Below are positions 34,808-44,027 of a stretch of DNA of 64,000 nucleotides, piece by piece. Made by a program: the position numbers and the translations under genes. The notes beneath the pieces were generated by a model. That model searched no databases. It was not told where the DNA came from and saw nothing but the letters and a program-made list of their open reading frames with translations. Source of the stretch: an uncultured Blautia sp. (GTDB lineage: Bacteria; Bacillota; Clostridia; Lachnospirales; Lachnospiraceae); NCBI GenBank assembly GCA_900551075.1, contig URVB01000008.1, positions 50,424 through 114,423 on the forward strand, in the 5' to 3' direction. Positions within the stretch are counted from its first letter, which is position 1, and each line of letters opens with the position of its first letter.

Positions 34808-34851
34808 ACTGTCAGGTTTTGATATGTATTAAATCAACCTGACAGTTCTTT
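34808..34851 (+). terminator. Hairpin between permease and GH42 genes (partial terminator)
   Basis: An 11-bp perfect stem (ACTGTCAGGTT / AACCTGACAGT) with a 17-nt loop and a weak TTCTTT tail. Readthrough into the GH42 gene is expected, so it may lower enzyme expression relative to the importer. Confidence 0.6.
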
Positions 34852-34873
34852 CGCAATTTGGAGGATTCACAAT

Positions 34874-36901
34874 ATGCAATTGCCATATATTTTACATGGT
34901 GGAGATTATAATCCGGAGCAATGGCTAAACAGGCCGGATATTTTGAAAAAGGATCTGGAGTTTATGAAAGAAGCAGGAATTAATACTGTAACTCTGGGCG
35001 TTTTTTCATGGTCAGTGCTTGAACCGGAGGAAGGTACTTATCAATTTGATTGGTTGGAAAAAATCATAAATGGTCTGTATCAGAATGGAATATCAACAAT
35101 TTTGGCTACTCCGTCTGGTGCCCGTCCTAAATGGATGAGTGATAAATATCCTGAAGTGTTGCGTATCAGTGAAGATCGGAGAAGAAATCTATTTGGAGGA
35201 CGGGAAAACCATTGCTTTACATCGCCGGTATTTAGAGAGAAAACTGCAGAGATAAACCGAAGACTTGCTGAGCGTTTTGCAAAAAATCCGGCAGTAATCA
35301 TGTGGCATATTTCTAATGAATATAATGGTGAATGCCACTGCGCTTATTGCCAGGAAGCATTTCGTGAATGGCTTAAGAAAAGATACGGTTCGATTGAAGA
35401 TATTAATGATAAATGGTGTACAACATTTTGGAGTCATAGATATCAGTCTTTTGATCAGATAGAAAGTCCGTCATCTATAGGGGAAACAGCACTTCATGGA
35501 CTGACACTTGACTGGAACCGCTTTGTTTCAGATCAGACAGCAGATTTTATTGAAGCGGAAATCAAAGCTTTACGGGCAGGCGGAGCAACGCAGCCAACAA
35601 CAATTAATTTGATGTATGATTTTAAACAATTGAATTACGGGCGGCTTGCCGAATGCGTGGATATAATATCATGGGATTCTTATCCGGTCTGGCACAAAAA
35701 TAACGATCTTGTTGTTGCTTTAAATAATGCAATGCAGCATGATTATATGCGCTCATTAAAGCATAAGCCTTTTTTAATGATGGAATGCTGTCCTTCTTCA
35801 ACAAACTGGCACGGAGTAAGTAAACTGAAGCGTCCCGGAATATTGTCGGCTGCATCATTACAGGCAATCGCGCATGGTGCCGATGCCGCCATGTATTTCC
35901 AGATTCGCCAAAGCAGAGGAAGTTCAGAAAAATTTCATGGGGCAGTAATAGATCACTATGGAGAAAAGGATACACGTGTATTCAGGGAAATATGTTCTTT
36001 AGGTAAAAAACTGGAAGCTCTTACACCAGTTGTCGGATCAGAAGTGGTATCGGAAGTCGCAGTTATTTATGATACGGAAAATCGTTGGGCGATGGAAGAC
36101 GCACAAGGACCCAGAAATGATGGATTATTTTATCATGAACATACCTTAAAAACATATCTTGCATTAAAGTCAAGAGGTCTTAATGTGGATATGATTACGC
36201 AGGACCGGAATTACGAAAAATACAAGCTTGTGATTGCACCGATGCTGTATTTGTTTCACCCGGATACCGCCGATAAGATACGCAAATTTGTTGAACGAGG
36301 CGGTTGCTTCGTAATGACTCCATGGTCCGGTATTGTAGATGAAAATGACAGATGCTTCCTTGGAGGTACACCATATGGTCTGATGGATGTATTTGGACTA
36401 AGGAGAACCGAAACGGATGCCCTGTATGATCATGAATCAAACACATTAATCCAAAATAAACAGGATGATGTGACTGCTACTTACTTTAGAAGCAGTTATA
36501 CATGCAGTCTGCTTTGTGATTTATTGGAAACAACTACAGCATCAGCGTTTTTTACATATGGAAAAGAGTTTTATCAGGGAACTCCTGCCGTCACAAGAAA
36601 CCAATATGGAAAAGGAACTGCGTATTATGTAGGGACAGATGCCTCACAGGAATTTTTTGAAGATTTCTATTCGTTTATAATGGAAGAGTACAGGATTTCA
36701 TCTGTGATTAGGGGGAATGTCCCGGAAGGAGTTGCAGTTTCAGCGAGAAAAAATGAGCATTCGGAATTTACTTTTGTTCAGAATTATAAAAATGAGCCGG
36801 TAGATATTAAGATCATGAGACTGAAAGGGGATATTTTAATAGGTGGCAGCATGTCAAAACTGGAGGCTTATGAATCACTGGTAGTACAAACAAAAGCCTG
36901 A
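34874..36901 (+). CDS. GH42 beta-galactosidase
   Basis: 675 residues, the usual GH42 length. The TIM barrel begins LHGGDYNPEQWLNRPDI. The acid/base Glu149 is in WHISNEYNGECHC and the nucleophile Glu304 in FLMMECCPSSTNW. The Cys cluster CHCAYC after the acid/base is the usual zinc site. A beta-galactosidase trimerisation domain (about 390-600) and a C-terminal small domain follow. GH42 enzymes cut beta-galactosides, often galacto-oligosaccharides, in the cytosol; no signal peptide is present. It makes up for the dead lacZ at 29354. SD TTGGAGG precedes the ATG. Confidence 0.94.
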   Translation: MQLPYILHGGDYNPEQWLNRPDILKKDLEFMKEAGINTVTLGVFSWSVLEPEEGTYQFDWLEKIINGLYQNGISTILATPSGARPKWMSDKYPEVLRISEDRRRNLFGGRENHCFTSPVFREKTAEINRRLAERFAKNPAVIMWHISNEYNGECHCAYCQEAFREWLKKRYGSIEDINDKWCTTFWSHRYQSFDQIESPSSIGETALHGLTLDWNRFVSDQTADFIEAEIKALRAGGATQPTTINLMYDFKQLNYGRLAECVDIISWDSYPVWHKNNDLVVALNNAMQHDYMRSLKHKPFLMMECCPSSTNWHGVSKLKRPGILSAASLQAIAHGADAAMYFQIRQSRGSSEKFHGAVIDHYGEKDTRVFREICSLGKKLEALTPVVGSEVVSEVAVIYDTENRWAMEDAQGPRNDGLFYHEHTLKTYLALKSRGLNVDMITQDRNYEKYKLVIAPMLYLFHPDTADKIRKFVERGGCFVMTPWSGIVDENDRCFLGGTPYGLMDVFGLRRTETDALYDHESNTLIQNKQDDVTATYFRSSYTCSLLCDLLETTTASAFFTYGKEFYQGTPAVTRNQYGKGTAYYVGTDASQEFFEDFYSFIMEEYRISSVIRGNVPEGVAVSARKNEHSEFTFVQNYKNEPVDIKIMRLKGDILIGGSMSKLEAYESLVVQTKA

Positions 36902-36940
36902 CCCGGAAAATATATTTTGGTGGGTGTGAAAGCCCGCATA

Positions 36941-36974
36941 CAAGAAGCCTCCGAATTAAATCGGAGGCTTCTTG
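36941..36974 (+). terminator. Perfect hairpin after the GH42 gene
   Basis: CAAGAAGCCTCCGA pairs with TCGGAGGCTTCTTG (14 bp) around loop ATTAAA. There is no long T run, so termination may be weak on either strand, but its place after the operon suggests a terminator. The rest of 36902-37172 holds only the promoter below. Confidence 0.65.
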
Positions 36975-37071
36975 CTGGGCGATATACCATATTCTGCGTT
37001 TGATGCGGAGATTGATACATTTCACCCACTAATGGAAAGCAAACAGCGAGGGAGAAATATTCAAAAATCTA

Positions 37072-37099
37072 TTGCATTTCTCCGATATACATGTATAAT
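37072..37099 (+). promoter_or_regulatory. Promoter of the polyamine-uptake operon
   Basis: TTGCAT (37072-37077), a 16-bp spacer and a perfect TATAAT (37094-37099). The TTG start of the regulator lies about 75 bases downstream. Confidence 0.6.
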
Positions 37100-37172
37100 A
37101 GAGCCTGTTCGATATATTTAAAAAGAAAGTATAGTATTAGAAAACTTTAATAAGAAAACGGGAGGTGTAATT

Positions 37173-37706
37173 TTGGATATCGGAAAGAAGCTGAAAGAGC
37201 TTCGATTGCAGAACGATTTGACGCTGAATGATTTGGCTTCGCGCAGCGAGCTGACCAAGGGATTCCTGTCTCAGGTGGAGAGGAATCTGACGACACCCAG
37301 TATTGCTACCCTGGAGGATATATTAGAGGCACTGGGAACGAGCATGTCTGAATTTTTCCGGGAGGAAGAAGAGAGACAGATCGTATTCCAGACAAAAGAT
37401 TTTTTCGAGGATGTGCAGGATGACTATACCATCGAGTGGGTGATTCCCAATGCGCAGAAGAATGAAATGGAACCCATTCTTCTGACGCTTCATCCTCATA
37501 AGAAGAGCCACGAGCTGCTCTCGTATCAGGGTGAGGAATTCGGATATGTGCTGAAAGGGAATGTAACGCTGGTCTGCGGGAATAAGAAGTACAAATTAAA
37601 GGCGCAGGAGACATTTTACTTAGAGGGGACGAAGAGTCATTATCTGTACAATCATGGCAGCAGTGATGCGAAGATTCTGTGGATTACCACACCGCCGATG
37701 TTTTGA
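37173..37706 (+). CDS. XRE-cupin regulator (PuuR-like)
   Basis: 177 residues: an N-terminal helix-turn-helix (LTLNDLASRSELTKGFLSQV, NLTTPSIATLEDILEALG) and a C-terminal cupin (SYQGEEFGYVLKGNVTLVC, FYLEGTKSHYLYNHG). PuuR and related proteins sense polyamines through the cupin. It is the first gene of the potABCD operon, which supports that role. The start is TTG 37173 after GGGAGGTG; no ATG fits. Confidence 0.9.
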   Translation: MDIGKKLKELRLQNDLTLNDLASRSELTKGFLSQVERNLTTPSIATLEDILEALGTSMSEFFREEEERQIVFQTKDFFEDVQDDYTIEWVIPNAQKNEMEPILLTLHPHKKSHELLSYQGEEFGYVLKGNVTLVCGNKKYKLKAQETFYLEGTKSHYLYNHGSSDAKILWITTPPMF

Positions 37707-37784
37707 TTGCCGGGAATGCCTGAACGAAGGCAGAGCGGACTTCTATTTTTATAATGCCTGAGTCCCGGGAAGGAGAAGGTGATA

Positions 37785-39362
37785 ATGGAACAAAAGAAAC
37801 TGATCGAGTTTCGGGATATTGTAAAAAATTTTGATGGACAGATTGTTTTAAAAGGTGTGAACCTTGATATCTGTGAGAATGAGTTTGTTACTTTGTTAGG
37901 GCCCAGCGGATGCGGGAAGACGACCCTCCTTCGGATTTTGGGAGGATTTCTGGATGCCGATGAGGGGAAGGTTATTTTTGACGGCGAGGAGATCAGTCAG
38001 AAACCGCCCTATGAGCGGGAGTTAAATACCGTTTTCCAAAAATATGCGTTATTCCCGCATTTGAGTGTGTATGAGAATATTGCGTTTGGACTTAAGATCA
38101 ATAAGATCAGCAAGGATGTCATTGATCAAAAGGTCATGAAGATGCTGAAGCTCATTGGTCTGGAGGGATTCGAGAATAAAAATACTACGCTGTTATCCGG
38201 CGGCCAGCAGCAGCGGGTTGCCATTGCGCGTGCGCTTGTAAATGAACCGAAGGTGCTGCTGCTTGACGAGCCGCTTGCAGCACTGGACTTGAAGCTCAGA
38301 AAAGAAATGCAGTATGAGCTGAAACGAATTCAGCAGGAGGTCGGAATTACCTTTATCTTTGTAACACATGACCAGGAAGAGGCATTGACCATGTCTGATA
38401 AGATTGTGGTCATGAAAAACGGGGAAATTCAGCAGGTAGGTACGCCGCAGGAAATCTATAACGAACCGGCGAACCGGTATGTGGCGAATTTTATCGGTGA
38501 AAGCAATATTATACCGGGTGTCATGCTGGAGGATTATAAGGTTCGATTTGATGATATTACTTTTGACTGTGTGGATTTCGGCTTTAAGGAAAATGAACCG
38601 GTGGATGTGGTCATTCGTCCGGAGGATATTGACATTGTGGATGTTAAGGATGGGAAGATGACCGGAGAAGTCCTCAGTGTTCTGTTTAAAGGGGTACATT
38701 ATGAGATTATGGTGGAGACTGTGCCGGGTACGCAGGTGACAGTCAATATGCAAGTGACCCGTAATCAGGATGTAGCCAGTGAAGATGGAAAGGAAAAGAT
38801 CAGTGCAACCAACTTCTATGTGGATCTGGAGGATGTGAAAGCTCTGGATGACAAAGAGGTAGTGGCACGTTCCAATGCACAGGCGTGGAGTCCGGAGACC
38901 GATGATTATATCTCCATTTCCAGAATCGAGTATGATGTCCGGGAAGAAGAGGGTCAGTATCCTGTGAAATTTTCAACCTCCAATGGAACCAGCATTGAGA
39001 GAACGATATACGTAGTAAATCAGCCGTTTGTAAAGAATGAGAAAGCAAATGAGGCAGTCATGGCCTTTAATTTCCAGACTACAGTAGAGGAGATTGTAGA
39101 ATCTCAGGCATTGGATACGGATATTAAGACCTGGGCAAATGCACAGGGCTGGAAACTAAGTGATGAAAATGAGAGTGTGGACATCAGTGTGGATTATGAT
39201 TTTGAGCCGGAAAATGTGACGGAAGGCGTTTACCGGATTACCTTCTCCACAACAGGAAGGGAATTCAAAATTCACACCACGGATTATTCCGAAGAAGGTC
39301 AGGAAGTCGGACTGACATTCTTCCCGGAAGATATCCATGTGATGTCAAGGATGGTATTTTAA
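37785..39362 (+). CDS. potA: Spermidine/putrescine ABC transporter ATPase with Ig-like repeats in its TOBE region
   Basis: The ATPase domain (1-235) is normal: Walker A LLGPSGCGKTTLLRIL, Q loop, signature LLSGGQQQRVAIARAL, Walker B VLLLDEPLAALD, and switch His in FVTHDQEEA. The TOBE_2 domain starts normally (FIGESNIIPG, VVIRPEDIDIVD) but is interrupted near residue 330. The closing motif EEGQEVGLTFFPEDIHVM comes only at about 502. The intervening 165 residues hold two similar units, each ending in an Ig-like strand pattern (EEEGQYPVKFSTSNGTSIER and TEGVYRITFSTTGREF). The protein has 525 residues, against about 350-380 in the family. The frame is clean, so this is an insertion, not an error. 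Function of the insert is unknown. Confidence 0.92.
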   Translation: MEQKKLIEFRDIVKNFDGQIVLKGVNLDICENEFVTLLGPSGCGKTTLLRILGGFLDADEGKVIFDGEEISQKPPYERELNTVFQKYALFPHLSVYENIAFGLKINKISKDVIDQKVMKMLKLIGLEGFENKNTTLLSGGQQQRVAIARALVNEPKVLLLDEPLAALDLKLRKEMQYELKRIQQEVGITFIFVTHDQEEALTMSDKIVVMKNGEIQQVGTPQEIYNEPANRYVANFIGESNIIPGVMLEDYKVRFDDITFDCVDFGFKENEPVDVVIRPEDIDIVDVKDGKMTGEVLSVLFKGVHYEIMVETVPGTQVTVNMQVTRNQDVASEDGKEKISATNFYVDLEDVKALDDKEVVARSNAQAWSPETDDYISISRIEYDVREEEGQYPVKFSTSNGTSIERTIYVVNQPFVKNEKANEAVMAFNFQTTVEEIVESQALDTDIKTWANAQGWKLSDENESVDISVDYDFEPENVTEGVYRITFSTTGREFKIHTTDYSEEGQEVGLTFFPEDIHVMSRMVF

Positions 39363-40202
39363 ATGAAGCGATTTTCACAGCTCGCAATCCCTTATATTGT
39401 ATGGTCTGTGATCATGCTGGTACTTCCGATGGTATTGATCGCATTGTATTCGATTACACAGCCGGGAAACAGTATTGTTTCTTTTTCCGTTACGCTGGAC
39501 CATTACGTCAGATTTTTTACCGACGCGGATTTTTTGATCATTCTCTGGCGGTCGCTTTGGATTGCAGTAAAAACTACAATGATTTGTCTGCTGATCGGCT
39601 ATCCGGCCGCATATTATATTTCACGCTGCAGGGAACGGCTGCAGAATATTCTGGTTCTCTGTATTACGATTCCCATGTGGATCAATATGCTTGTGAGGAC
39701 TTATGCGTGGATTGGGCTTTTGAGTGAAGGCGGATTGGTGCAGAAATTCCTGGGAATTTTTGGCATGGGGAATACAGAGCTTTTGTATACCGAAGGCGCA
39801 GTGCTTTTGGGAATGGTATACAACTTTCTTCCGTTTATGATCCTGCAGATCAATACCGCCCTTTGTAAGATGGACGATTCTCTTCTGGAGGCAGCCGCAG
39901 ATCTGGGAGCGAATCCGGTGCAGACTTTTCGCCGGGTGACTCTGCCGCTTTCTGTTCCGGGAGTAATTAACGGGATTACGCTGGTATTTCTGCCAGCAGT
40001 TAGTTCCTTCTTTATTCCGAAGCTTTTGGGCGGAGGTAAATACTTCCTGATTGGCAATGTAATCGAGAATCAGTTTATTACGGTTGGAGAATGGAACTTT
40101 GGCAGCGCAATTTCCATGATCATGGCAGTAATCATGATGCTGCTTATGATGTGCGTGCACAAGGCGGAAATGCGCAACCAGGGTGGAAGGGAGGAAGAGT
40201 AG
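39363..40202 (+). CDS. potB: Spermidine/putrescine ABC permease PotB
   Basis: 279 residues with six helices. The EAA loop LLEAAADLGANPVQTFRRVTLP and the region MWINMLVRTYAWIGLL match PotB. Its ATG follows the potA stop without a gap, so the two are coupled; its end overlaps nothing, and potCD starts 5 bases later. It forms the membrane pore with PotC. Confidence 0.94.
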   Translation: MKRFSQLAIPYIVWSVIMLVLPMVLIALYSITQPGNSIVSFSVTLDHYVRFFTDADFLIILWRSLWIAVKTTMICLLIGYPAAYYISRCRERLQNILVLCITIPMWINMLVRTYAWIGLLSEGGLVQKFLGIFGMGNTELLYTEGAVLLGMVYNFLPFMILQINTALCKMDDSLLEAAADLGANPVQTFRRVTLPLSVPGVINGITLVFLPAVSSFFIPKLLGGGKYFLIGNVIENQFITVGEWNFGSAISMIMAVIMMLLMMCVHKAEMRNQGGREEE

Positions 40203-40207
40203 CTGCT

Positions 40208-42100
40208 ATGAAAAAAGGAAAACGTCCGGCAGGAAAGCTTCTGATGGTTCTGATGATCGCTTTCTTCTATCTTCCGATTCTCTACATGATAGTATTCTCG
40301 TTTAATGACGGGAAATCACTGACAAGTTTTTCGGGATTTTCACTTCGCTGGTATCAGCATATGCTGGAATCAGGTGATATGATGGAGGCGCTGTACACGA
40401 CGTTCAGTGTCGCCCTGATTGCCACTTTTGTCTCTACAGTAGCAGGGACAATCTCAGCCATCGGACTCAGCAAGTCCAGGAAGCTGGTGCGGGACCTGAT
40501 GCAGCAGGTCGATAATCTGCCCATGATGAATCCGGAGATTGTGACAGCCATAGGATTTATGCTGTTGTTTATTACCTTTCGGGTAGAAAAAGGGTATATG
40601 ACCATGCTTCTTGCACATATTGCATTTTGCATTCCATATGTCATCCTTTCCGTTATGCCGAAGATTCGTTCACTGGACCCGAATCTGGCGGATGCGGCCA
40701 TGGACCTGGGAGCAACGCCCTGGCAGGCGCTGATCAAGGTGATCGTGCCGCAGATTACACCGGGAATTATATCAGGTGCGCTGATCGCTTTTACCATGTC
40801 AGTAGATGATTTTATTATCTCGTATTTTGTTACGGGCGGGGGTGTGAAGAACCTGAGTATTATGGTATATACCATGAGTAAACGGGTAAATCCCAGCATC
40901 AATGCAGTTTCTACGCTGATGATCGTCATAATTACCATTGTACTGGTGGTGATCAATGTGGCGCCCCTGTTTATGGCTAAAAGGCAGATGAAAGACGAAC
41001 TGAAGAAGAGGAGAGTTCTGATACCGGCTGCAATGGTTTGTGTCTGCGCAGCAGGACTTGCGGTATTCTTCCGGTTCGGTCATGTGCAGGATAAACGGCC
41101 TTTTGAAGGAGAGACACTGCATATCTATAACTGGGGAGAATATACGGGTGAAAATATTCTCGCAAACTTTGAAGAGGAGACCGGTGCGAAGGTTGTCATG
41201 GAAAATTTTGATTCCAATGAGCAAATGTATATCAAGGTGGCTAATGGAGAGGCTTATGATATCGTTGTACCAAGCGATTATATGATCCAGCGCCTGATAT
41301 CCGAGGAATACCTGCAAAAGCTTGACTGGTCTAAGCTGGATTGTATGGACAAACTGGCGGATGCGGTGAAGGGACTTCCCTATGATCCGGATAATGAATA
41401 TTCGGTTCCGTACTTCTGGGGAACTGTGGGAATTGTGTATGATAAAACGAAGGTGGATATGGAAGACCTGAAGAGGGAAGGGTATAACATTTTTCTGGAT
41501 GAAAAGTACCGCGGGGATATTTATTTATATGATTCAGAAAGAGACAGCTTCATGATGGCACTGAAGGCTCTGGGATATTCTATGAATACAGAGAATCAGG
41601 ATGAACTGGAAGAGGCTTATGAGTGGCTGGTAAAATGTGTGCAGACCATGAAGCCGGAGATCGTCACGGATGAGATCATTGATAATATGGCGCAGGGAAG
41701 AAAGGCACTGGGGCTTATTTATTCCGGCGATGCGACGTATGTTATGGATGAGAACGGGAATATGGGCTACTATCTTCCGGAAACGGGAACAAATCTGTGG
41801 TCTGACGCGATGGTTATCCCGAAGAATGCGAAAAATCCGGAATTGGCCCATGCATTTATCAATTATGCGACTGATTATGAGGGTGCTTATGACAATTCCA
41901 GCTATGTGGGATATACCTCGGCAAATCAGGAGGTTATGGATGAGCTTTCCGGTGAGGGCGGGGATTTTGAGGGAATCAATGCTTATATTCCGAGAAGCGG
42001 CAATGAGCTGGATGAGGTGTTTGTCTATAACGAGAGAACCCGAAAGGAGATCAGTAATCTGTGGAGCCGGGTGAAGATCGCGGCAAGTAATGCAAATTAG
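40208..42100 (+). CDS. potCD: Fused PotC permease and PotD polyamine-binding protein
   Basis: 630 residues. Residues 1-270 are PotC (FYLPILYMIVFSFNDGKSL, EAA loop ADAAMDLGATPWQALIKVIVP). A further hydrophobic segment (LIPAAMVCVCAAGLAVFFRF, about 272-295) takes the place of a signal peptide. Residues 300-630 are PotD (LHIYNWGEYTGENILANFEE, DIVVPSDYMIQRL, VPYFWGTVGIVYDKT, YSGDATYVMDENGNMGYYLP). The extra helix tethers the binding domain outside the membrane. PotCD fusions are known in Firmicutes. ATG 40208 has SD GGAGGAAGAG. Confidence 0.94.
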   Translation: MKKGKRPAGKLLMVLMIAFFYLPILYMIVFSFNDGKSLTSFSGFSLRWYQHMLESGDMMEALYTTFSVALIATFVSTVAGTISAIGLSKSRKLVRDLMQQVDNLPMMNPEIVTAIGFMLLFITFRVEKGYMTMLLAHIAFCIPYVILSVMPKIRSLDPNLADAAMDLGATPWQALIKVIVPQITPGIISGALIAFTMSVDDFIISYFVTGGGVKNLSIMVYTMSKRVNPSINAVSTLMIVIITIVLVVINVAPLFMAKRQMKDELKKRRVLIPAAMVCVCAAGLAVFFRFGHVQDKRPFEGETLHIYNWGEYTGENILANFEEETGAKVVMENFDSNEQMYIKVANGEAYDIVVPSDYMIQRLISEEYLQKLDWSKLDCMDKLADAVKGLPYDPDNEYSVPYFWGTVGIVYDKTKVDMEDLKREGYNIFLDEKYRGDIYLYDSERDSFMMALKALGYSMNTENQDELEEAYEWLVKCVQTMKPEIVTDEIIDNMAQGRKALGLIYSGDATYVMDENGNMGYYLPETGTNLWSDAMVIPKNAKNPELAHAFINYATDYEGAYDNSSYVGYTSANQEVMDELSGEGGDFEGINAYIPRSGNELDEVFVYNERTRKEISNLWSRVKIAASNAN

Positions 42101-42190
42101 GAAGTGGTATTGCATATGTACAGAAGGGGAATGCCTGTCTGAAGGGGAGCGGTTTTACAGCGTTAAGGTAATGTGCGAAGGGAAGATTTG

Positions 42191-43075
42191 ATGAAGAAAC
42201 GGACGAAATTTTTGAGTATACCGGTCAGTCTGCTTCTGCTGTCTGCGGTGATTGGCGGCTGTTCCTTGTCGGGGCTTATGACAGACGGGGCAGCAGGTAC
42301 AAAGAGGGAGACGATACAGCTCGAGGAGATACCGGAATATGACGGAGAGCCGTATGTGGTGCTCAACGGTAATGAGCCTGAATTTTCGGAGGAGGAAATA
42401 GAAACGCAGTCTTATGAGGAGTACAGTGAGCTGGATGAGCTTGGAAGGTGCGGGGCTGCAGTAGCCAATATCGGACAGGATTTGATGCCGACAGAGGAAC
42501 GGGGCGCCATAGGGCCGGTGAAGCCTACAGGATGGCATACCGTGAAATATGATAATATTGACGGAAAATATCTGTATAACCGCTGTCATTTGATTGGTTA
42601 TCAATTGACGGCGGAGAATGCAAACGAGGAAAATCTGATCACAGGAACCCGTTATATGAATGTGGAGGGGATGCTGCCTTTCGAAAATATGGTGGCAGAT
42701 TACATAAAGGAAACAGACAACCATGTTTTATATAAGGTAATTCCGGTCTTTGAGGAAGAGAATCTGGTTGCTTCAGGCGTACAGATGGAGGGCTATTCCG
42801 TAGAGGATGAGGGAGAGGAGATATCCTTTAATGTGTTTGTTTATAACGTGCAGCCCGGGATTGAGATTGATTATGAAACAGGAGAGAGCTGTTTGAAAGA
42901 GGAGACAGAGGAGGACCGGACGGCGGAGGGAGAGATTCGTGGGAATTCGCGTTCCAGGATTTATCATTGTCCGGGACAGGCTGCCTATGAGCAAATGGCA
43001 GATTCCAGGTACTTAAAGGAGTTTTCGTCAGAAGAAGAGGCACAGGCAGCGGGCTATCGGAAAGCAAAACGATAG
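42191..43075 (+). CDS. Secreted DNA/RNA non-specific endonuclease (lipoprotein)
   Basis: 294 residues. A lipoprotein signal (PVSLLLLSAVIGGCSLSG, Cys near 24) anchors it outside the membrane. The core is a beta-beta-alpha metal nuclease like the S. pneumoniae EndA/Streptococcus DNA-entry type: NRCHLIGYQLTAENANEENL holds the catalytic His and Asn, with GTRYMNVEGMLPFENMV following. A C-terminal tail RIYHCPGQAAYEQM resembles a calcium-binding or PxYHxP motif found in such nucleases. It may degrade extracellular DNA or take part in DNA uptake. ATG 42191 follows GAAGGGAAG; the earlier in-frame start at 42173 is less likely. Confidence 0.87.
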   Translation: MKKRTKFLSIPVSLLLLSAVIGGCSLSGLMTDGAAGTKRETIQLEEIPEYDGEPYVVLNGNEPEFSEEEIETQSYEEYSELDELGRCGAAVANIGQDLMPTEERGAIGPVKPTGWHTVKYDNIDGKYLYNRCHLIGYQLTAENANEENLITGTRYMNVEGMLPFENMVADYIKETDNHVLYKVIPVFEEENLVASGVQMEGYSVEDEGEEISFNVFVYNVQPGIEIDYETGESCLKEETEEDRTAEGEIRGNSRSRIYHCPGQAAYEQMADSRYLKEFSSEEEAQAAGYRKAKR

Positions 43076-43112
43076 CAGCAGACAGGAAACAGAGGATAGA
43101 GAGGAGACGGGT

Positions 43113-44012
43113 ATGAATATTCTGCATTATTTAAGCGGTCCTGCTATTGGGGCTGTGATTGGGTATTTCACGAACTATATTGCGGTAAAAATGCTTTTTC
43201 GCCCATTAAAGGAAGTAAAAATCGGCAGGTTTACGCTTCCGTTTACACCGGGCATGATTCCGAAACGGAAGGATGCGCTGGCGTGTGCAGTCGGAAAGGC
43301 GGTGGGAGCATCCCTGCTTACAGAGGAAGATCTGACAGCAATGCTTCTCTCCGGGGATGTGGAAAATTCTATTGTTGATATCTGTATTCTGCAGATGAAT
43401 GACTATCTGGACAGTCAGGATACTGTGGAAAATGCAGTGTCCTCTCTGACTGGAAATACTGCATATCAGAAGGGAAGAGCGCTGCTGAAGGAAAGCATTG
43501 TCCGAAAAGTTATGGATGGAATCAGGGATATGGAGCCGGCAGATATTATTGCGGAAGAAGGAAAAAGGGCTGTTTCCCAGAAGCTCGGGGGAAGCATGTT
43601 TGCCATGTTTTTAAATGATAAGCTTCTGGATTCTATAGCCGGAGAAATCGGCGCATACGCAGAAACTTACATTCTGGAAAATGGCCCGCAATATGTGGAG
43701 CAGCAGGTGGAAAAGGAGCTTGCGGGATTCGAAGAACGGCACTTATGTGAGGTCAGAGAATGGATTCCTGCAGAGGATGAGGCAATACGTGAAAAGGTTC
43801 ATTTGGTCTACCGGGGATGTGTCGGGAAATTTGCAGACTCCATAGTCAAGCAGTTCCATGTTGCCGAAATCGTGGAACAGAAAATCCGGTGCATGGATGT
43901 GCTTGAGCTGGAGGAATTGGTGATGTCTGTCATGAAGCATGAGTTGGGAATGATTGTAAATCTGGGGGCGCTTATCGGCTTTATCCTCGGCATTTTAAAT
44001 ATGTTATTCTGA
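43113..44012 (+). CDS. DUF445-family membrane-associated protein
   Basis: 299 residues. Begins with a membrane segment and the family pattern YFTNYIAVKMLFRPLKEVKI, then FTPGMIPKRKDALACAVGKAV. A long helical middle is followed by a terminal membrane helix (VNLGALIGFILGILNMLF). Homologues (such as Bacillus YheB) have no settled function. SD GAGAGGAGAC precedes the ATG. It ends 15 bases before the convergent membrane-protein gene. Confidence 0.88.
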   Translation: MNILHYLSGPAIGAVIGYFTNYIAVKMLFRPLKEVKIGRFTLPFTPGMIPKRKDALACAVGKAVGASLLTEEDLTAMLLSGDVENSIVDICILQMNDYLDSQDTVENAVSSLTGNTAYQKGRALLKESIVRKVMDGIRDMEPADIIAEEGKRAVSQKLGGSMFAMFLNDKLLDSIAGEIGAYAETYILENGPQYVEQQVEKELAGFEERHLCEVREWIPAEDEAIREKVHLVYRGCVGKFADSIVKQFHVAEIVEQKIRCMDVLELEELVMSVMKHELGMIVNLGALIGFILGILNMLF

Positions 44013-44027
44013 TGATAGGAAGCTTTT

